A model generated the notes under the pieces. The model searched no databases. It was given only the letters and a program-made list of their open reading frames with translations, and was not told the DNA's origin. The position numbers were made by a program, and so were the translations under genes. From positions 12,415-76,414 of the forward strand of contig JBDHZU010000001.1 in NCBI GenBank assembly GCA_039812085.1: DNA of 64,000 bases, written 5' to 3'. Positions 36,922-46,918 of this stretch are shown here, piece after piece. How positions within the stretch are numbered: position 1 is the stretch's first letter; each line of letters starts with the position of its first letter. The DNA is from JBDHZU01 sp039812085 (GTDB taxonomy: Bacteria > Actinomycetota > Actinomycetes > S36-B12 > UBA10799).

Positions 36922-37956
36922 ATGGACGAACTCAATGTTGCGATCATCGGTTTCGGCTTGGCCGGTTCGGTGTTCCACGCGCCGTTGATCGCCAGTACGC
37001 CAGGACTTCGCCTAGCCGCGGTATCGACCTCCGACCCTCAACGGGCCACTGCTGCTGCCCGCTTCGGAAATGTGGCGGTCCACCCGAATGCGAGTGAACT
37101 CTTCGACGCTCACCCGGATCTGGATCTAGCGGTTATTGCGACTCCCAACATCGCTCATGCAGGTGGGGCGCGAGATGCCATTGAGCGTGGAATAGCGGTG
37201 GTTGTCGACAAGCCAATGGCATTGAATGCGATTGAGGCTGCCGAACTCGTGGATATGGCAGACGAGGCCCGGGTGCCACTCACGGTGTTCCAGAACCGGC
37301 GCTGGGACGGCGACTACCTGACCGTCAAGAAACTGATGGCCGACGGAGCATTCGGTCGAGTCACTCGAGTGGAGTCTCGCTTCGAGCGCTGGCGACCCAC
37401 CCCCAAGGGCGGTTGGCGGGAAAATCTCCCACCCGAACAAGGGGGCGGCATTCTGTTGGATCTGGGTGCCCATCTGATCGACCAAGCCATCGCGCTGTGC
37501 GGACCGGTCGATGACGTGTACGCCGAGGTGGGAAGTGTGCGCGAGGGTTTGACGACCGACGACGATGCCTTCGTTGCCTTACAACACGCGAACGGCAGTC
37601 ATAGTCATCTGTGGATGTCGGCAGTCGCGGCTGATCTGGGACCACGCTTCCGCGTCTTGGGTACAACCGGCGGTTTCCATGTGGATGGTCTGGATGGGCA
37701 AGAGCAAGCTCTACGCGACGGCGAGCTACCCAGCCAAACACCGAACTGGGGCGATGACGGTCGCACCGGGGTACTGACCGGGATCGAGGACGAGCAACAA
37801 GTCGCGCTCCTGCCCGGCGACTATCCCAATTTCTATGCCCAGGTGGAACAAGCGTTACGCGGAAATGCGCCGATGCCGGTTGATCCACGAGATGCCGTTG
37901 AAGTGCTCGCGATCATTGAACAAGCTCGGGCAAGTGGCAGCACGGGCAACTACTGA
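36922..37956 (+). CDS. Gfo/Idh/MocA family NAD(P)-dependent oxidoreductase
   Basis: Rossmann-fold sugar or polyol dehydrogenase. NVAIIGFGLAGSVFHAPLI is the nucleotide site, IATPNIAHA and VVVDKPMALNAIEA carry the conserved Lys of the EKP-like motif (here DKP), and GGILLDLGAHLIDQAI contains the Asp and His of the active site. C-terminal beta-sheet domain to residue 344. I use ATG 36922; GTG 36907 is an alternative and neither has a clear ribosome-binding site. Closest in pattern to scyllo-inositol or glucose-fructose oxidoreductase-like enzymes; substrate unknown. It stands alone, divergent from xthA. Confidence 0.9.
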   Translation: MDELNVAIIGFGLAGSVFHAPLIASTPGLRLAAVSTSDPQRATAAARFGNVAVHPNASELFDAHPDLDLAVIATPNIAHAGGARDAIERGIAVVVDKPMALNAIEAAELVDMADEARVPLTVFQNRRWDGDYLTVKKLMADGAFGRVTRVESRFERWRPTPKGGWRENLPPEQGGGILLDLGAHLIDQAIALCGPVDDVYAEVGSVREGLTTDDDAFVALQHANGSHSHLWMSAVAADLGPRFRVLGTTGGFHVDGLDGQEQALRDGELPSQTPNWGDDGRTGVLTGIEDEQQVALLPGDYPNFYAQVEQALRGNAPMPVDPRDAVEVLAIIEQARASGSTGNY

Positions 37957-37997
37957 ACTTAGATAGCGACTTGCAGCCTGTATCCGAAATGATCATT

Positions 37998-38003
37998 TAG
38001 CAT
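37998..38003 (+). promoter_or_regulatory. -10 element for second AftB-like gene
   Basis: TAGCAT is 6 nt upstream of GTG 38010, identical in sequence and spacing to the element of the paralog at 8450. Confidence 0.55.
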
Positions 38004-38009
38004 CTCGGG

Positions 38010-39815
38010 GTGCGCAGCGCCCATTCATCCATCTGGTATCGAATCAGTATCTGTGCTGCATTCATCGTTCCCGTCACGCTATTCACCGTCCATGCCACCC
38101 GCTTTAGCCGTTGGCTTATCGATGATGCACTGATCTCGTTCGCATACGCCCGGACTATTTCCGAAGGCGGCGGCATTGCCCAACAGCCAGGGGCAACGCC
38201 CTCAGAGGGCTATTCCAATCCCACGTGGACCTTTCTGCTGGCAGGTCTGAGGAAGATTGGGGTGTTCGATGCCGGACATACCTGGTTTGGGGTCCCCGAC
38301 TACGTAGCGGTCATTCGCATTCTGGGCGTGGTTTTCTTCATCGGAACTTTGCTGGCTTTCTGGCTAGCTGCCCGCGCCCTATTCAGCAAGCAGCTCGCTG
38401 TTGCCGCCGTCGCCATCGGCGGAACGACTTTGGCGTGTGTGCCTTCCTACGTGATCTGGGCGATCGGCGGACTAGAGAATCCGCTCTACGGGTTCTTGAT
38501 CGCGTTACTGGGAGCCCTACTTGTTCGCGCTGTGGCTAAGGGCGAATTGCTTGCCCCGCGATATGCCATCGGCACATCGGTCATCGTCCTTTTCGCGGCG
38601 GCTACCCGCCCCGACGGAGTGATCTATTACGGGGCATACCCACTGCTCATCCTGCTGCACATTCGCCAAACGCCCCTACGTCAAAGTGCGCGGGCTTTAC
38701 TCACCAGTGCAGCCACATTCGCTATCCCGGCTGGACTATTCCTGTTGTGGCGACATGCGACCTTCGGTCTTTGGGTGCCGTTGACCGCGGTAGCGAAGGG
38801 GCAGGACGTTCCCACTCTGAAATCACTGGAGAAGCTCGCTGACATCGTCACCATCGCCACCCCTCTCGTGATCATTGTTTTTCTGCTGGTCGTCCTCGCA
38901 ACTTTCGTCCGTATCTGGTTCTCAACTCCCACCCAGCGGGACGAGTTCTTGCCAGCATTCGTGGCGGTGGCGATCCCATTCCTACTTGCCGTTACAGCCT
39001 TTGTGGTGCTCAACCGCGACTGGGCGAGCCAAATGCGGTTCGGCACACCGATCTGGGTCAGCGCATCACTGGTTTTTGCCCTGTGTGTGACCTACCACGT
39101 CGCTGTGTCCAACCCGACGCCTGCGACCAGGACTCAATTAACCAAGGGGGGCCTAGCGATACTCGTCGCCAGCATGCTGTTTGGGCCTCTGGCATGGACA
39201 GCAGGACTCGCACAAGAGGAGGAGTTCCGCGGTCACCCCAGCGCCAACACCTGCATCGTGGTCGACGGTTACGGCAGAACCTTCAATTACTACGCCGACG
39301 AACTCAATTTGCCCGATTCGTCAACCATTCTTGAGGCTGACATCGGAGGGCTCCTCATGACCAGTCGTCTTCGCGTTGTTGACCTGGCCGGACTCACTGA
39401 TCCCACCATCGCCCGTTACCGCAAGCAGATCTACCAGCAGGATCGAGCGGTTGGTTCAGAGAATCTGCGGAACTACATCTTCGATGACCTCAAACCGACG
39501 TTCATGCGGTTGCAATACAACTGGTACGTGGGGTTGGAAGACGACCCGCGGCTCACTCGCGACTACGTGAAGATCTTTGATTCTGGGCTACGCCCAAGTA
39601 GCCAACCTGATCAGGACTGGGCCCGGAAAGACAAACCCGGCCAAGACTGGGTGCGCAAAGATGCGCTAGCGCCAAACAGCGATGTGGATTCCCTTCGCTC
39701 AATCGCGAAGAAGCTGCACAAACGCTATGTCGCGCGGTACACCCGAACCAACCCATTGGGTGGCTGCGGAAATCTCCACGTTGGTGGCATCCCCACAAAC
39801 CTTCCCACCGCCTGA
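38010..39815 (+). CDS. AftB-like GT-C arabinofuranosyltransferase (paralog 2)
   Basis: Second member of the family seen at 6771-8450, with the same external-loop signature: Asp38-Asp39 in WLIDDALISFAYAR and EGYSNPTW at 66-73. About ten membrane segments, then a soluble domain with EADIGGLLM and VVDLAGLTDP, also shared with paralog 1. It carries a longer C-terminal tail that includes two imperfect copies of QDW-RKD in tandem (near residues 532-550) and a terminal GGCGN. It is unlinked to other glycan genes. Probably uses a polyprenyl-phosphate pentose donor; linkage specificity cannot be told. Confidence 0.77.
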   Translation: MRSAHSSIWYRISICAAFIVPVTLFTVHATRFSRWLIDDALISFAYARTISEGGGIAQQPGATPSEGYSNPTWTFLLAGLRKIGVFDAGHTWFGVPDYVAVIRILGVVFFIGTLLAFWLAARALFSKQLAVAAVAIGGTTLACVPSYVIWAIGGLENPLYGFLIALLGALLVRAVAKGELLAPRYAIGTSVIVLFAAATRPDGVIYYGAYPLLILLHIRQTPLRQSARALLTSAATFAIPAGLFLLWRHATFGLWVPLTAVAKGQDVPTLKSLEKLADIVTIATPLVIIVFLLVVLATFVRIWFSTPTQRDEFLPAFVAVAIPFLLAVTAFVVLNRDWASQMRFGTPIWVSASLVFALCVTYHVAVSNPTPATRTQLTKGGLAILVASMLFGPLAWTAGLAQEEEFRGHPSANTCIVVDGYGRTFNYYADELNLPDSSTILEADIGGLLMTSRLRVVDLAGLTDPTIARYRKQIYQQDRAVGSENLRNYIFDDLKPTFMRLQYNWYVGLEDDPRLTRDYVKIFDSGLRPSSQPDQDWARKDKPGQDWVRKDALAPNSDVDSLRSIAKKLHKRYVARYTRTNPLGGCGNLHVGGIPTNLPTA

Positions 39816-39822
39816 GTCCGCT

Positions 39823-39845
39823 CTGTCAATCAGGCGACCTGACAG
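39823..39845 (+). terminator. Weak hairpin after the AftB-like gene
   Basis: CTGTCA and TGACAG flank an inner TCAGG-CGA-CCTGA, giving alternative short stems 8 nt past the stop. No T-run follows, so terminator activity is uncertain. Confidence 0.25.
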
Positions 39846-39911
39846 CGTACGGATAAGGCAATAGGAGACGACTCACAGCGCGTGGGCGAGACAGCGCAGT
39901 AAGTACCCCGG

Positions 39912-39917
39912 CAGACT
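39912..39917 (+). promoter_or_regulatory. Possible -10 element for glycogen phosphorylase gene
   Basis: CAGACT is 6 nt upstream of GTG 39924. One mismatch from TANNNT; no Shine-Dalgarno. Confidence 0.3.
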
Positions 39918-39923
39918 CGTCGC

Positions 39924-42380
39924 GTGACGGAAACAGAGCTCACCCATCGACCAATTCCAACGCCCGAACAGCTTTCGCGGGCCTTCCTTAACGAGCTGAT
40001 TCACGGGCAGGGCATTGACCTACGTCGAGCAACGGATAATGACAAGTACCAGGCGTTGTCTCGGCTGACCCGTGAATACCTCATGGATAACTGGATCAAC
40101 CGTTTATCCCGCCATATCGACGAAGCGCCCAAAGCCGTCGCCTATCTATCGGCGGAATACCTCCTCGGTCCGCAACTGGACAACGCCCTCGTCGCGTTCG
40201 GACTCAAAGAGATTGCTCGTGACGGATTAGCCGAACTCGATGTCGATCTGGACGATGTGCTCGCGGCCGAACCGGAGCCAGGACTAGGTAACGGCGGCCT
40301 GGGGCGCCTCGCCGCGTGCTACATGGATTCACTGGCGACGATGGGGATTCCTGCCATCGGCTACGGCATCCGTTACGAGTACGGGATTTTCACGCAAACC
40401 TTTGTCGATCACAAACAGGTCGAGGTGCCAGACAAGTGGCTACAGAACGGCAACCCTTGGGAGTTCGCCCATACCGAGATGACCCAGATGATTGGCTTCG
40501 GCGGAACCGTTGAAGAAGTCGTTGACGACGCCGGAAACACTCGTAAACAGTGGATTCCTGACCACGTCGTCAATGCGGTTCCCTACAACACCTTGGTACC
40601 GGGATACGGCGGTGCAGCAGTCAATACGTTGCGACTGTGGTCAGCCCAGTCACCCGACGAGTTCAACCTGGAGATTTTCAACGCTGGTGACTATCAGAAA
40701 GCCGTGCAACAACAGATTGACGCTGAAGTCCTCACCAAGGTCTTATACCCAGAGGATTCCACCGCCCAAGGCAAGCGGCTTCGCCTCTCGCAGCAGTACT
40801 TCTTCTCAGCCGCATCTATTCGCGATCTGATTGACCACGGGGTTCCGGCCAACTTCGACATTCGCCGGCTCCCAGAACGAGTCATCTTCCAACTCAACGA
40901 CACCCATCCCGTCATTGCGATCCCAGAACTCATGCGAGTTCTGATTGATGACCACGGCTTCGACTGGGATGAAGCCTGGGGCATTACGCGCCAGTGTTTC
41001 GCCTACACCTGCCACACCCTGCTGCCCGAAGCGTTGGAGGTGTGGGCTGTGGATCTGATGGAGAGCCTGCTGCCTCGGCACATGGAACTCATCTACGAGA
41101 TCAACGACTGGTTCTTGGACGAAGTCGCGAGCGCCTTCCCTGGTGATCACGACGTGCTTCGTCGAATGTCACTCGTGCAAGAGATCCCCTTCCGTGGCGT
41201 TCGGATGGCTCACTTAGCCGTGGTGGGATCGAGCAAAGTCAACGGGGTCGCCGAGTTGCACAGTCAACTGCTGCGCGACCGCGTGCTCAACGACTTCTCC
41301 GCGTTCGAGCCAGAGAAGTTCACCAATGTCACGAACGGAATCACTCCCCGACGCTTTATGCGAATCGCCAATCCGGGATTGTCAGAACTCATCACCGACT
41401 CCTTGGGCAGCGACGAGTGGGTAACGAACCTTGATCTGCTCACGGGGCTGGAACCATTCGCTGATGACGAGTCTTTCCGGCAGCAGTTTGCTCAGATCAA
41501 GCGGGCAAATAAGGCTGCACTAGCCGACATACTTGCAACCCGAGACGGCATTGACATCTCCCCGGACACCATCTTCGATGTCATGGTCAAGCGCCTGCAC
41601 GAATACAAGCGACAGACCTTGAAGCTGCTGCACATCGTCACGCTCTACCGTCGCCTCACAGAAGATCCAAGCGCACAGGTACTCCCCCGAACCGCGATCT
41701 TCGGCGCAAAGGCAGCGCCCGGTTACTGGATGGCCAAAGAGACGATTGAACTGATCTTGCGGGTGGGATCGACCATCAACAACGACCCGAATATGACCGG
41801 GAAACTTGCGGTCGCATTCCCCGCCAACTACAACGTGCTCCTTAACGAATCAATCGTTCCGGCAGCCGAACTCTCTGAACAAATCTCCATGGCGGGCAAG
41901 GAAGCGTCTGGCACCGGAAATATGAAGTTCACGCTCAATGGCGCTCTGACCATCGGGACGCTGGACGGAGCAAACGTGGAGATCCGCAACCTGGTGGGGG
42001 CGGAAAACTTCTTCCTCTTCGGTCTCGACGTAGACGAGGTCACCGACCTACAGCAGTCGGGATACCAACCACGCGCATTCGTGGACAAGGATCCAGAACT
42101 AGCAGCCACCATCGATGCACTCATGAGCGGCGAGCTCACTGAAGGAGACGTGTCCGCCGCTCAGGCAGTCATTGGGCATCTGCTGGATCAGGACCCATTC
42201 ATGGCACTGGCCGACTACCGCGCTTACGTGGACTGTCAGGACGAGGTCGAAGCACTCTATGCAGATCCGGACGAGTGGAACCGCAAGGCGATTCTCAATG
42301 TTGCCCGTGCGGGGTACTTCTCATCGGACCGCGCGATCCAGGACTACGTGGACGACATCTGGCACACGCAGCCCAACTAA
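39924..42380 (+). CDS. glgP: Glycogen/alpha-glucan phosphorylase
   Basis: Phosphorolysis of alpha-1,4-glucan ends to glucose 1-phosphate. Full-length 818-residue GT35 enzyme: YLSAEYLLGPQLDNAL, EPGLGNGGLGRLAACYMDSLAT, GIRYEYGIF, LNDTHPVIAIPELMR, FTNVTNGITPRR, KRLHEYKRQTLK, and the PLP site GTGNMKFTLNG with Lys668. It belongs to the classical E. coli-type branch rather than the short actinobacterial form. It is single, without other glg genes nearby. The stop is 4 bp from the convergent icd stop. Confidence 0.96.
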   Translation: MTETELTHRPIPTPEQLSRAFLNELIHGQGIDLRRATDNDKYQALSRLTREYLMDNWINRLSRHIDEAPKAVAYLSAEYLLGPQLDNALVAFGLKEIARDGLAELDVDLDDVLAAEPEPGLGNGGLGRLAACYMDSLATMGIPAIGYGIRYEYGIFTQTFVDHKQVEVPDKWLQNGNPWEFAHTEMTQMIGFGGTVEEVVDDAGNTRKQWIPDHVVNAVPYNTLVPGYGGAAVNTLRLWSAQSPDEFNLEIFNAGDYQKAVQQQIDAEVLTKVLYPEDSTAQGKRLRLSQQYFFSAASIRDLIDHGVPANFDIRRLPERVIFQLNDTHPVIAIPELMRVLIDDHGFDWDEAWGITRQCFAYTCHTLLPEALEVWAVDLMESLLPRHMELIYEINDWFLDEVASAFPGDHDVLRRMSLVQEIPFRGVRMAHLAVVGSSKVNGVAELHSQLLRDRVLNDFSAFEPEKFTNVTNGITPRRFMRIANPGLSELITDSLGSDEWVTNLDLLTGLEPFADDESFRQQFAQIKRANKAALADILATRDGIDISPDTIFDVMVKRLHEYKRQTLKLLHIVTLYRRLTEDPSAQVLPRTAIFGAKAAPGYWMAKETIELILRVGSTINNDPNMTGKLAVAFPANYNVLLNESIVPAAELSEQISMAGKEASGTGNMKFTLNGALTIGTLDGANVEIRNLVGAENFFLFGLDVDEVTDLQQSGYQPRAFVDKDPELAATIDALMSGELTEGDVSAAQAVIGHLLDQDPFMALADYRAYVDCQDEVEALYADPDEWNRKAILNVARAGYFSSDRAIQDYVDDIWHTQPN

Positions 42381-42383
42381 GGG

Positions 42384-43598
42384 CTATGCCAGCGCGCGCT
42401 GCAGGTTCTCGTCGATAGCGGCGAGGAACTCTTGGGTGGTCAGCCAGCTCTGTTCTGGACCCACCAGCAATGCCAAGTCCTTGGTCATCTGACCAGATTC
42501 GACTGTCTCGACACAGACTCGCTCCAGAGTTTCCGCGAACTCGGTCACTGCTGGAGTTCCGTCCATTCGACCGCGATGGGCCAATCCGCGTGTCCACGCG
42601 AAAATCGAGGCGATTGGGTTGGTCGAAGTCGCGTTGCCCTTTTGGTGCTCGCGGAAGTGGCGGGTCACGGTGCCGTGCGCCGCTTCGGCTTCCACCGTCT
42701 TGCCGTCTGGGGTCATCAGCACACTGGTCATCAAACCAAGCGAACCGAAGCCCTGGGCGACGGTGTCGGACTGGACGTCACCGTCGTAGTTCTTGCAGGC
42801 CCAGACGTAGCCGCCTTCCCACTTCATAGCGGCAGCCACCATGTCGTCGATGAGGCGGTGTTCGTAGGTCAGCCCGTTCGCTTCAAACTCCGACTTGAAC
42901 TCGGTCTCGTAGACCTCCGCGAAGATGTCTTTGAACCGGCCGTCGTACGCCTTGAGGATCGTGTTCTTGGTGGACAGATAGACCGGGTAGTTGCGGGTCA
43001 GTCCGTACCGCATCGACGCGCGCGCGAAGTCGCGGATCGAATCGTCCAGGTTGTACATCCCCATCGCGACACCGCCACCGGGGAAGTCGAACACGTCGAA
43101 TTCCATCGGTTCCGAGCCGTCCTTGGGAGTGAACGTCATCGTCAGGGTTCCCTCGCCTGGAACCACAAAGTTGGTTGAGCGGTACTGATCACCAAAGGCA
43201 TGGCGACCAATCACGATGGGCTTAGTCCAGCCGGGAACAAGTCGAGGAACGTTGCTGATGATGATGGGTTCACGGAAGATAACTCCACCCAGGATGTTGC
43301 GGATAGTGCCATTGGGCGACTTCCACATCTCCTTGAGATCGAACTCCTCCACTCGAGCCTCATCCGGCGTGATCGTGGCGCACTTGACGCCCACGCCGTA
43401 CTTCTTGATGGCCTCCGCGGAATCAATGGTGATCTGGTCATTGGTGGCGTCACGACTCTCGATCCCGAGGTCGTAATACTTCAGGTCGATATCGAGATAC
43501 GGCAGGATCAACTGCTCGCGGATGAATGACCAGATGATGCGGGTCATCTCGTCGCCGTCAAGTTCGACGACCGGATTCTCAACCTTGATCTTGCTCAT
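42384..43598 (-). CDS. icd: NADP-dependent isocitrate dehydrogenase (homodimeric, type II)
   Basis: Oxidative decarboxylation of isocitrate to 2-oxoglutarate with NADP in the TCA cycle. The 404-residue chain is of the eukaryote-like subfamily [18 protein letters not shown] at the N-terminus, [14 protein letters not shown] with substrate Arg/Ser, [22 protein letters not shown] with the metal Asp residues, [10 protein letters not shown] for NADP. GGAGAAGG is upstream of the ATG. Immediately upstream on the same strand is mdh (38-bp gap), so the two TCA genes may be co-transcribed. Matches icd1 (Rv3339c). Confidence 0.96.
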   Translation of the reverse strand: MSKIKVENPVVELDGDEMTRIIWSFIREQLILPYLDIDLKYYDLGIESRDATNDQITIDSAEAIKKYGVGVKCATITPDEARVEEFDLKEMWKSPNGTIRNILGGVIFREPIIISNVPRLVPGWTKPIVIGRHAFGDQYRSTNFVVPGEGTLTMTFTPKDGSEPMEFDVFDFPGGGVAMGMYNLDDSIRDFARASMRYGLTRNYPVYLSTKNTILKAYDGRFKDIFAEVYETEFKSEFEANGLTYEHRLIDDMVAAAMKWEGGYVWACKNYDGDVQSDTVAQGFGSLGLMTSVLMTPDGKTVEAEAAHGTVTRHFREHQKGNATSTNPIASIFAWTRGLAHRGRMDGTPAVTEFAETLERVCVETVESGQMTKDLALLVGPEQSWLTTQEFLAAIDENLQRALA

Positions 43599-43636
43599 AC
43601 CAGTGACCTTCTCCAGGTGATATTCGGTTCGAGGGA

Positions 43637-44593
43637 CTACAGGCTGGCGACGTCGCCTTGCTTCTCACGGACTGCCTCGGCAGCTTCCAGCAGAGCAGCC
43701 TTCTCTGACTCAGTGAGGTCGGTCTCGACGACCTTCTTGACTCCACCAGCGCCGATTTCTCCCTCGACGCCGAGGTACACACCGGAGATTCCGAACTCGC
43801 CGTCAACCCAGGTGCAGACCGGCATGACTGCGCCGGAATCTTCCGCCACTGCCTTGGCCATGCGAGCGGCAGCAGCGCTGGGGGCGTAGTAGGCAGAACC
43901 CGTCTTGAGCAGGGCAACAACTTCGGCACCACCGTTACGGGTACGCACGACGAGTTCTTCGATTTCGTCGTCAGACAGCAGGTCACTCAATGGCTTACCG
44001 TCCACACTGCACTGACTAGGAACCGGAACCATCGTGTCGCCGTGGGAACCCAGGGTCAGGGTCTTGACCGAGCCGACTTCGACGCCCAGCTTCTCGGCCA
44101 CAAAGTTGGTGAAACGAGCGGTATCCAGCATTCCGGCCTGACCGATCACACGAGCCTTCGGGAATCCGGACGCCAACTGTGTCAGAGCGGTCATCTCATC
44201 CAGCGGATTGCTGACCACGATGATCACGGCGTTAGGGGCATGCTTGGCAACTTGTTCGGCAACGCCACGCACAATCTTGGCGTTGACCTCGATCAAGTCC
44301 ATTCGGCTCATGCCGGGCTTACGCGGCAGACCAGCGGTGATGACCACGATGTCCGAATCGGCGATTGCTTCGTAGCCTTCGCCATCAGCAGTAGTGGTCT
44401 GGCCGACAACCTTGGTCTCGAATCCTTCGATCGGCCGGGACTGGTTCATGTCCAGAGCAAGACCTTCTGCCTTGCCATCCACGATGTCGGTCAGAACAAC
44501 CGTCTCGAAGATGTCGTACTCAGCCATTCGCAAGGCTGTGGTGGAACCGTAGAAACCTGCACCGATGACGGTTGCTTTGCCAGATCGAGCCAT
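43637..44593 (-). CDS. mdh: Malate dehydrogenase (LDH-like type)
   Basis: NAD-dependent malate/oxaloacetate interconversion. [14 protein letters not shown] nucleotide motif, [12 protein letters not shown] with the oxaloacetate-binding Arg residues, [20 protein letters not shown] and the catalytic [11 protein letters not shown]is. The 318-residue length and the Arg in the mobile loop indicate malate rather than lactate dehydrogenase. GAGGAG about 10 nt before the ATG is a good ribosome-binding site. Leads into icd. Confidence 0.95.
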   Translation of the reverse strand: MARSGKATVIGAGFYGSTTALRMAEYDIFETVVLTDIVDGKAEGLALDMNQSRPIEGFETKVVGQTTTADGEGYEAIADSDIVVITAGLPRKPGMSRMDLIEVNAKIVRGVAEQVAKHAPNAVIIVVSNPLDEMTALTQLASGFPKARVIGQAGMLDTARFTNFVAEKLGVEVGSVKTLTLGSHGDTMVPVPSQCSVDGKPLSDLLSDDEIEELVVRTRNGGAEVVALLKTGSAYYAPSAAAARMAKAVAEDSGAVMPVCTWVDGEFGISGVYLGVEGEIGAGGVKKVVETDLTESEKAALLEAAEAVREKQGDVASL

Positions 44594-44664
44594 GAAGTAG
44601 GCGCTCCTCAGTCACGAATTGCTGCTGGATGAGTGTTCCCAGCAAGCCTAATCGTGCGAGTTTG

Positions 44665-45048
44665 CTAGTTCGGAGCCGGTACCCACAACGCAGAAAGCAA
44701 CAAGCCGAGCGCCAAGGCACCGAGCACGATCAAGTCCACGACTCGTCCTCGAACCTTCAATAAACCTGCCTCAGAATCAGGCAACACGAGACGAAGGAAG
44801 AACGCCAAGACCAGGCTGGTCGCCAACGCAACTGCACCTCGGCGGAACGAGTCGAGCAACACGATCACAAGTGAAATGCCGACGCAGGTGAGCACTAAGA
44901 GGAGTGGCCATTCCGGAATCCCGAGTCCGTGATGGACCCACGAACGTTCGGTCGACTCTGCAGGCTGCTCCACCGGACGCAACGGGACAACGTTCGAAGG
45001 AAGCTCAGGCTCCTCCGGTATCCGCTGCGCACTCGATGCGTTGGCCAC
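44665..45048 (-). CDS. DUF3017 membrane protein
   Basis: Small actinobacterial membrane protein of unknown function. Three hydrophobic segments at about 48-66, 72-90 and 103-122 with the family pattern FRRGAVALATSLVLAFFLRLVLP and AGLLKVRGRVVDLIVL. I choose GTG 45048 because TAAGGT lies 7 nt upstream; ATG 45120 inside folD is the main alternative and would add 24 residues. The folD-DUF3017 pair is conserved (Rv3356c-Rv3355c). Confidence 0.82.
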   Translation of the reverse strand: MANASSAQRIPEEPELPSNVVPLRPVEQPAESTERSWVHHGLGIPEWPLLLVLTCVGISLVIVLLDSFRRGAVALATSLVLAFFLRLVLPDSEAGLLKVRGRVVDLIVLGALALGLLLSALWVPAPN

Positions 45049-45055
45049 GCTCGCC

Positions 45056-45061
45056 ACCTTA
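45056..45061 (-). promoter_or_regulatory. -10 element for DUF3017 gene
   Basis: TAAGGT is 7 nt before GTG 45048 on the minus strand, just past the folD stop. It also decides the start choice. Confidence 0.45.
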
Positions 45062-45100
45062 AGTCGCGCTACGCCATGAAGCGGCGTACCAACAAGAACT

Positions 45101-45955
45101 TTACTCGCGTGTCTGGGCATAAGCAGCTTCGACAACATTCGCGATCAACATCGCGCGAGTCATCAGACCAACCCCGCCGGGCATGGGGGCCAGATATCCG
45201 GCAACCTCACGCACCTCGGGTGCGACATCACCCACGAGTCCTGCATCCGTGCGGGTAATGCCGACATCGAGCACGGCTGCGCCCGGACGAATCATGTCTA
45301 CGGTGATCAAGCCGGGGACGCCGGTGGCGGCAACCACGATGTCTGCTCGGCGGGTGTGTTCGGCAACATCACGGGTACCGGTATGACAGACGGTGACGGT
45401 CGAGTTTTCGTTTCGACGGGTGAGCAAGAGCGATAACGGACGGCCAACTGTGACGCCACGACCCACGATGCACACTTCAGCACCCGCGGTAGGGACGTCG
45501 TAACGCTTGAGTAGTTCCACGATTCCGCGCGGCGTGCATGGCAAAGGACCGGGTGCACCAAGCACGAGACGACCAAGGTTGACCGGGTGCAGACCGTCGG
45601 CGTCTTTGGTGGGATCCATCCGTTCCAGCACAGCCTGCTCATCCAAACCCTTGGGTAGGGGCAGTTGAACGATGTAGCCGGTGCAGTTTTCGTCGGCATT
45701 GAGCTGATCGACCGCGTCGAGCACCTCGGCCTGGGTGGCCGTCTCGGGAAGGTCTACCCGGATCGACGCAATGCCGACTTCTGCGCAGTCACGATGTTTG
45801 CCGTTGACATAGGCGCTGCTGCCGGGGTCCTGACCGACAAGCACTGTTCCCAAACCGGGGATGATCCCACGCTCTTTGAGTTGATCTACCTTGCCGCGCA
45901 ACTCGGCCTTAATCGCCGAAGCGGTCACCTTGCCGTCGAGAATCTGTGCAGTCAC
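45101..45955 (-). CDS. folD: Bifunctional methylenetetrahydrofolate dehydrogenase/cyclohydrolase
   Basis: Makes 10-formyl-THF, the one-carbon donor for PurN and PurH encoded just upstream. Motifs: [13 protein letters not shown] with catalytic Tyr-Lys, [57 protein letters not shown] for NADP and [14 protein letters not shown]. Standard length of 284 residues. The GTG start overlaps the stop of the YdcZ-type transporter gene by 4 nt (GTGA), so folD is in the purN-purH operon. Confidence 0.96.
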   Translation of the reverse strand: MTAQILDGKVTASAIKAELRGKVDQLKERGIIPGLGTVLVGQDPGSSAYVNGKHRDCAEVGIASIRVDLPETATQAEVLDAVDQLNADENCTGYIVQLPLPKGLDEQAVLERMDPTKDADGLHPVNLGRLVLGAPGPLPCTPRGIVELLKRYDVPTAGAEVCIVGRGVTVGRPLSLLLTRRNENSTVTVCHTGTRDVAEHTRRADIVVAATGVPGLITVDMIRPGAAVLDVGITRTDAGLVGDVAPEVREVAGYLAPMPGGVGLMTRAMLIANVVEAAYAQTRE

Positions 45956-46908
45956 GGTCCAACCCTACGCATCCGCGCCCAGGCAGCTAGCGACACGGCG
46001 ACAGCCGTCACCAGAACGCCAATGATTAGTCCGGGATCGACTCGATCATTTGCCAGCGGCGCCGCGAGATCCAACACGAGAGCGGCGGCAAGCTGGCCCA
46101 GAATCGATAGCAAGGCGAATAGCAACACTCCCAGGCTCTTGATCACTGCCGCCGACACCACGATGAACACCACACCGATAAAGCCGCCCACCCACAACAC
46201 AGGTTGACTCCACGGCGCAGGTGGCGGGTGGATCGCAGTCGCCCCAATCAGACGTGAGATCCCCAAGGCAATCGTCAGCCCAGCGAATCCAACGATGAAG
46301 TTGACCACACCCGCAGCCCAAGGAGTTCCTGCTGCCACTGCCACTCGCCCATTAACGGCCTGTTGAACGGCAATAGCGGCACCGGCCACAAACACCAACG
46401 CCAATGCCCACCACACGATGCGCCCATCCGCGATTCGTCCAGAGACAGCGATACCGACGCCAATGGTGGCGAGCACTGCGGCAATCACCCGAAGCTTCGT
46501 GACCGGTTGAACTCCACTCGGGCCTAGACCTACTCGGTCAACCCACAGAGATGAACCGTTCTGACTTGCCACCACCGCCACGGTAAAGATGGCAACCCCG
46601 AGGAATCGGACGGTGAGACCTTGGGCAGCGACAAAGGTTGCTCCGCCCAACCCGCCGAACAATTGCCAGGCGGCGAACGATCGATTCCCATTCACATCAC
46701 GTCGAACTGCCGTGGCTAGCTGAGACATCCCTCGACGCAACGAGGGAACCGTCGCCCACATCACCAGCAAAATCAGCAGACCCACACCAAAGGAAATCCA
46801 GGCCGCGAAGATGCCGTCGGATACGACCACGCCAAGGCGACCGTTAATGCGCGACTGGATAACAGTTAACGCTCCGACCACCACCGCACTAGTCGCGGCA
46901 ATGGGATG
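45952..46908 (-). CDS. YdcZ/DUF606-type DMT family transporter
   Basis: Ten hydrophobic helices in two homologous halves ([18 protein letters not shown] in the first, [20 protein letters not shown] in the second, both with the family Q-xx-NG-L motif). Likely a drug/metabolite-type exporter or importer of unknown substrate. The start is uncertain: the longer frame lies in the purH 3' end, and the first plausible codon after the purH stop is TTG 46908, which puts helix 1 at the right place. It is inserted between purH and folD with tight spacing on both sides, suggesting a purine- or folate-related substrate, by context only. Confidence 0.8.
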   Translation of the reverse strand, partial: HPIAATSAVVVGALTVIQSRINGRLGVVVSDGIFAAWISFGVGLLILLVMWATVPSLRRGMSQLATAVRRDVNGNRSFAAWQLFGGLGGATFVAAQGLTVRFLGVAIFTVAVVASQNGSSLWVDRVGLGPSGVQPVTKLRVIAAVLATIGVGIAVSGRIADGRIVWWALALVFVAGAAIAVQQAVNGRVAVAAGTPWAAGVVNFIVGFAGLTIALGISRLIGATAIHPPPAPWSQPVLWVGGFIGVVFIVVSAAVIKSLGVLLFALLSILGQLAAALVLDLAAPLANDRVDPGLIIGVLVTAVAVSLAAWARMRRVGP

Positions 46909-46918
46909 CAACTGATGA

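Noticed and set aside
42432..43178. A 248-codon plus-strand frame opposite icd
   Set aside because: It is antisense to a highly conserved enzyme, with no recognisable domain; high-GC third-position bias explains it.
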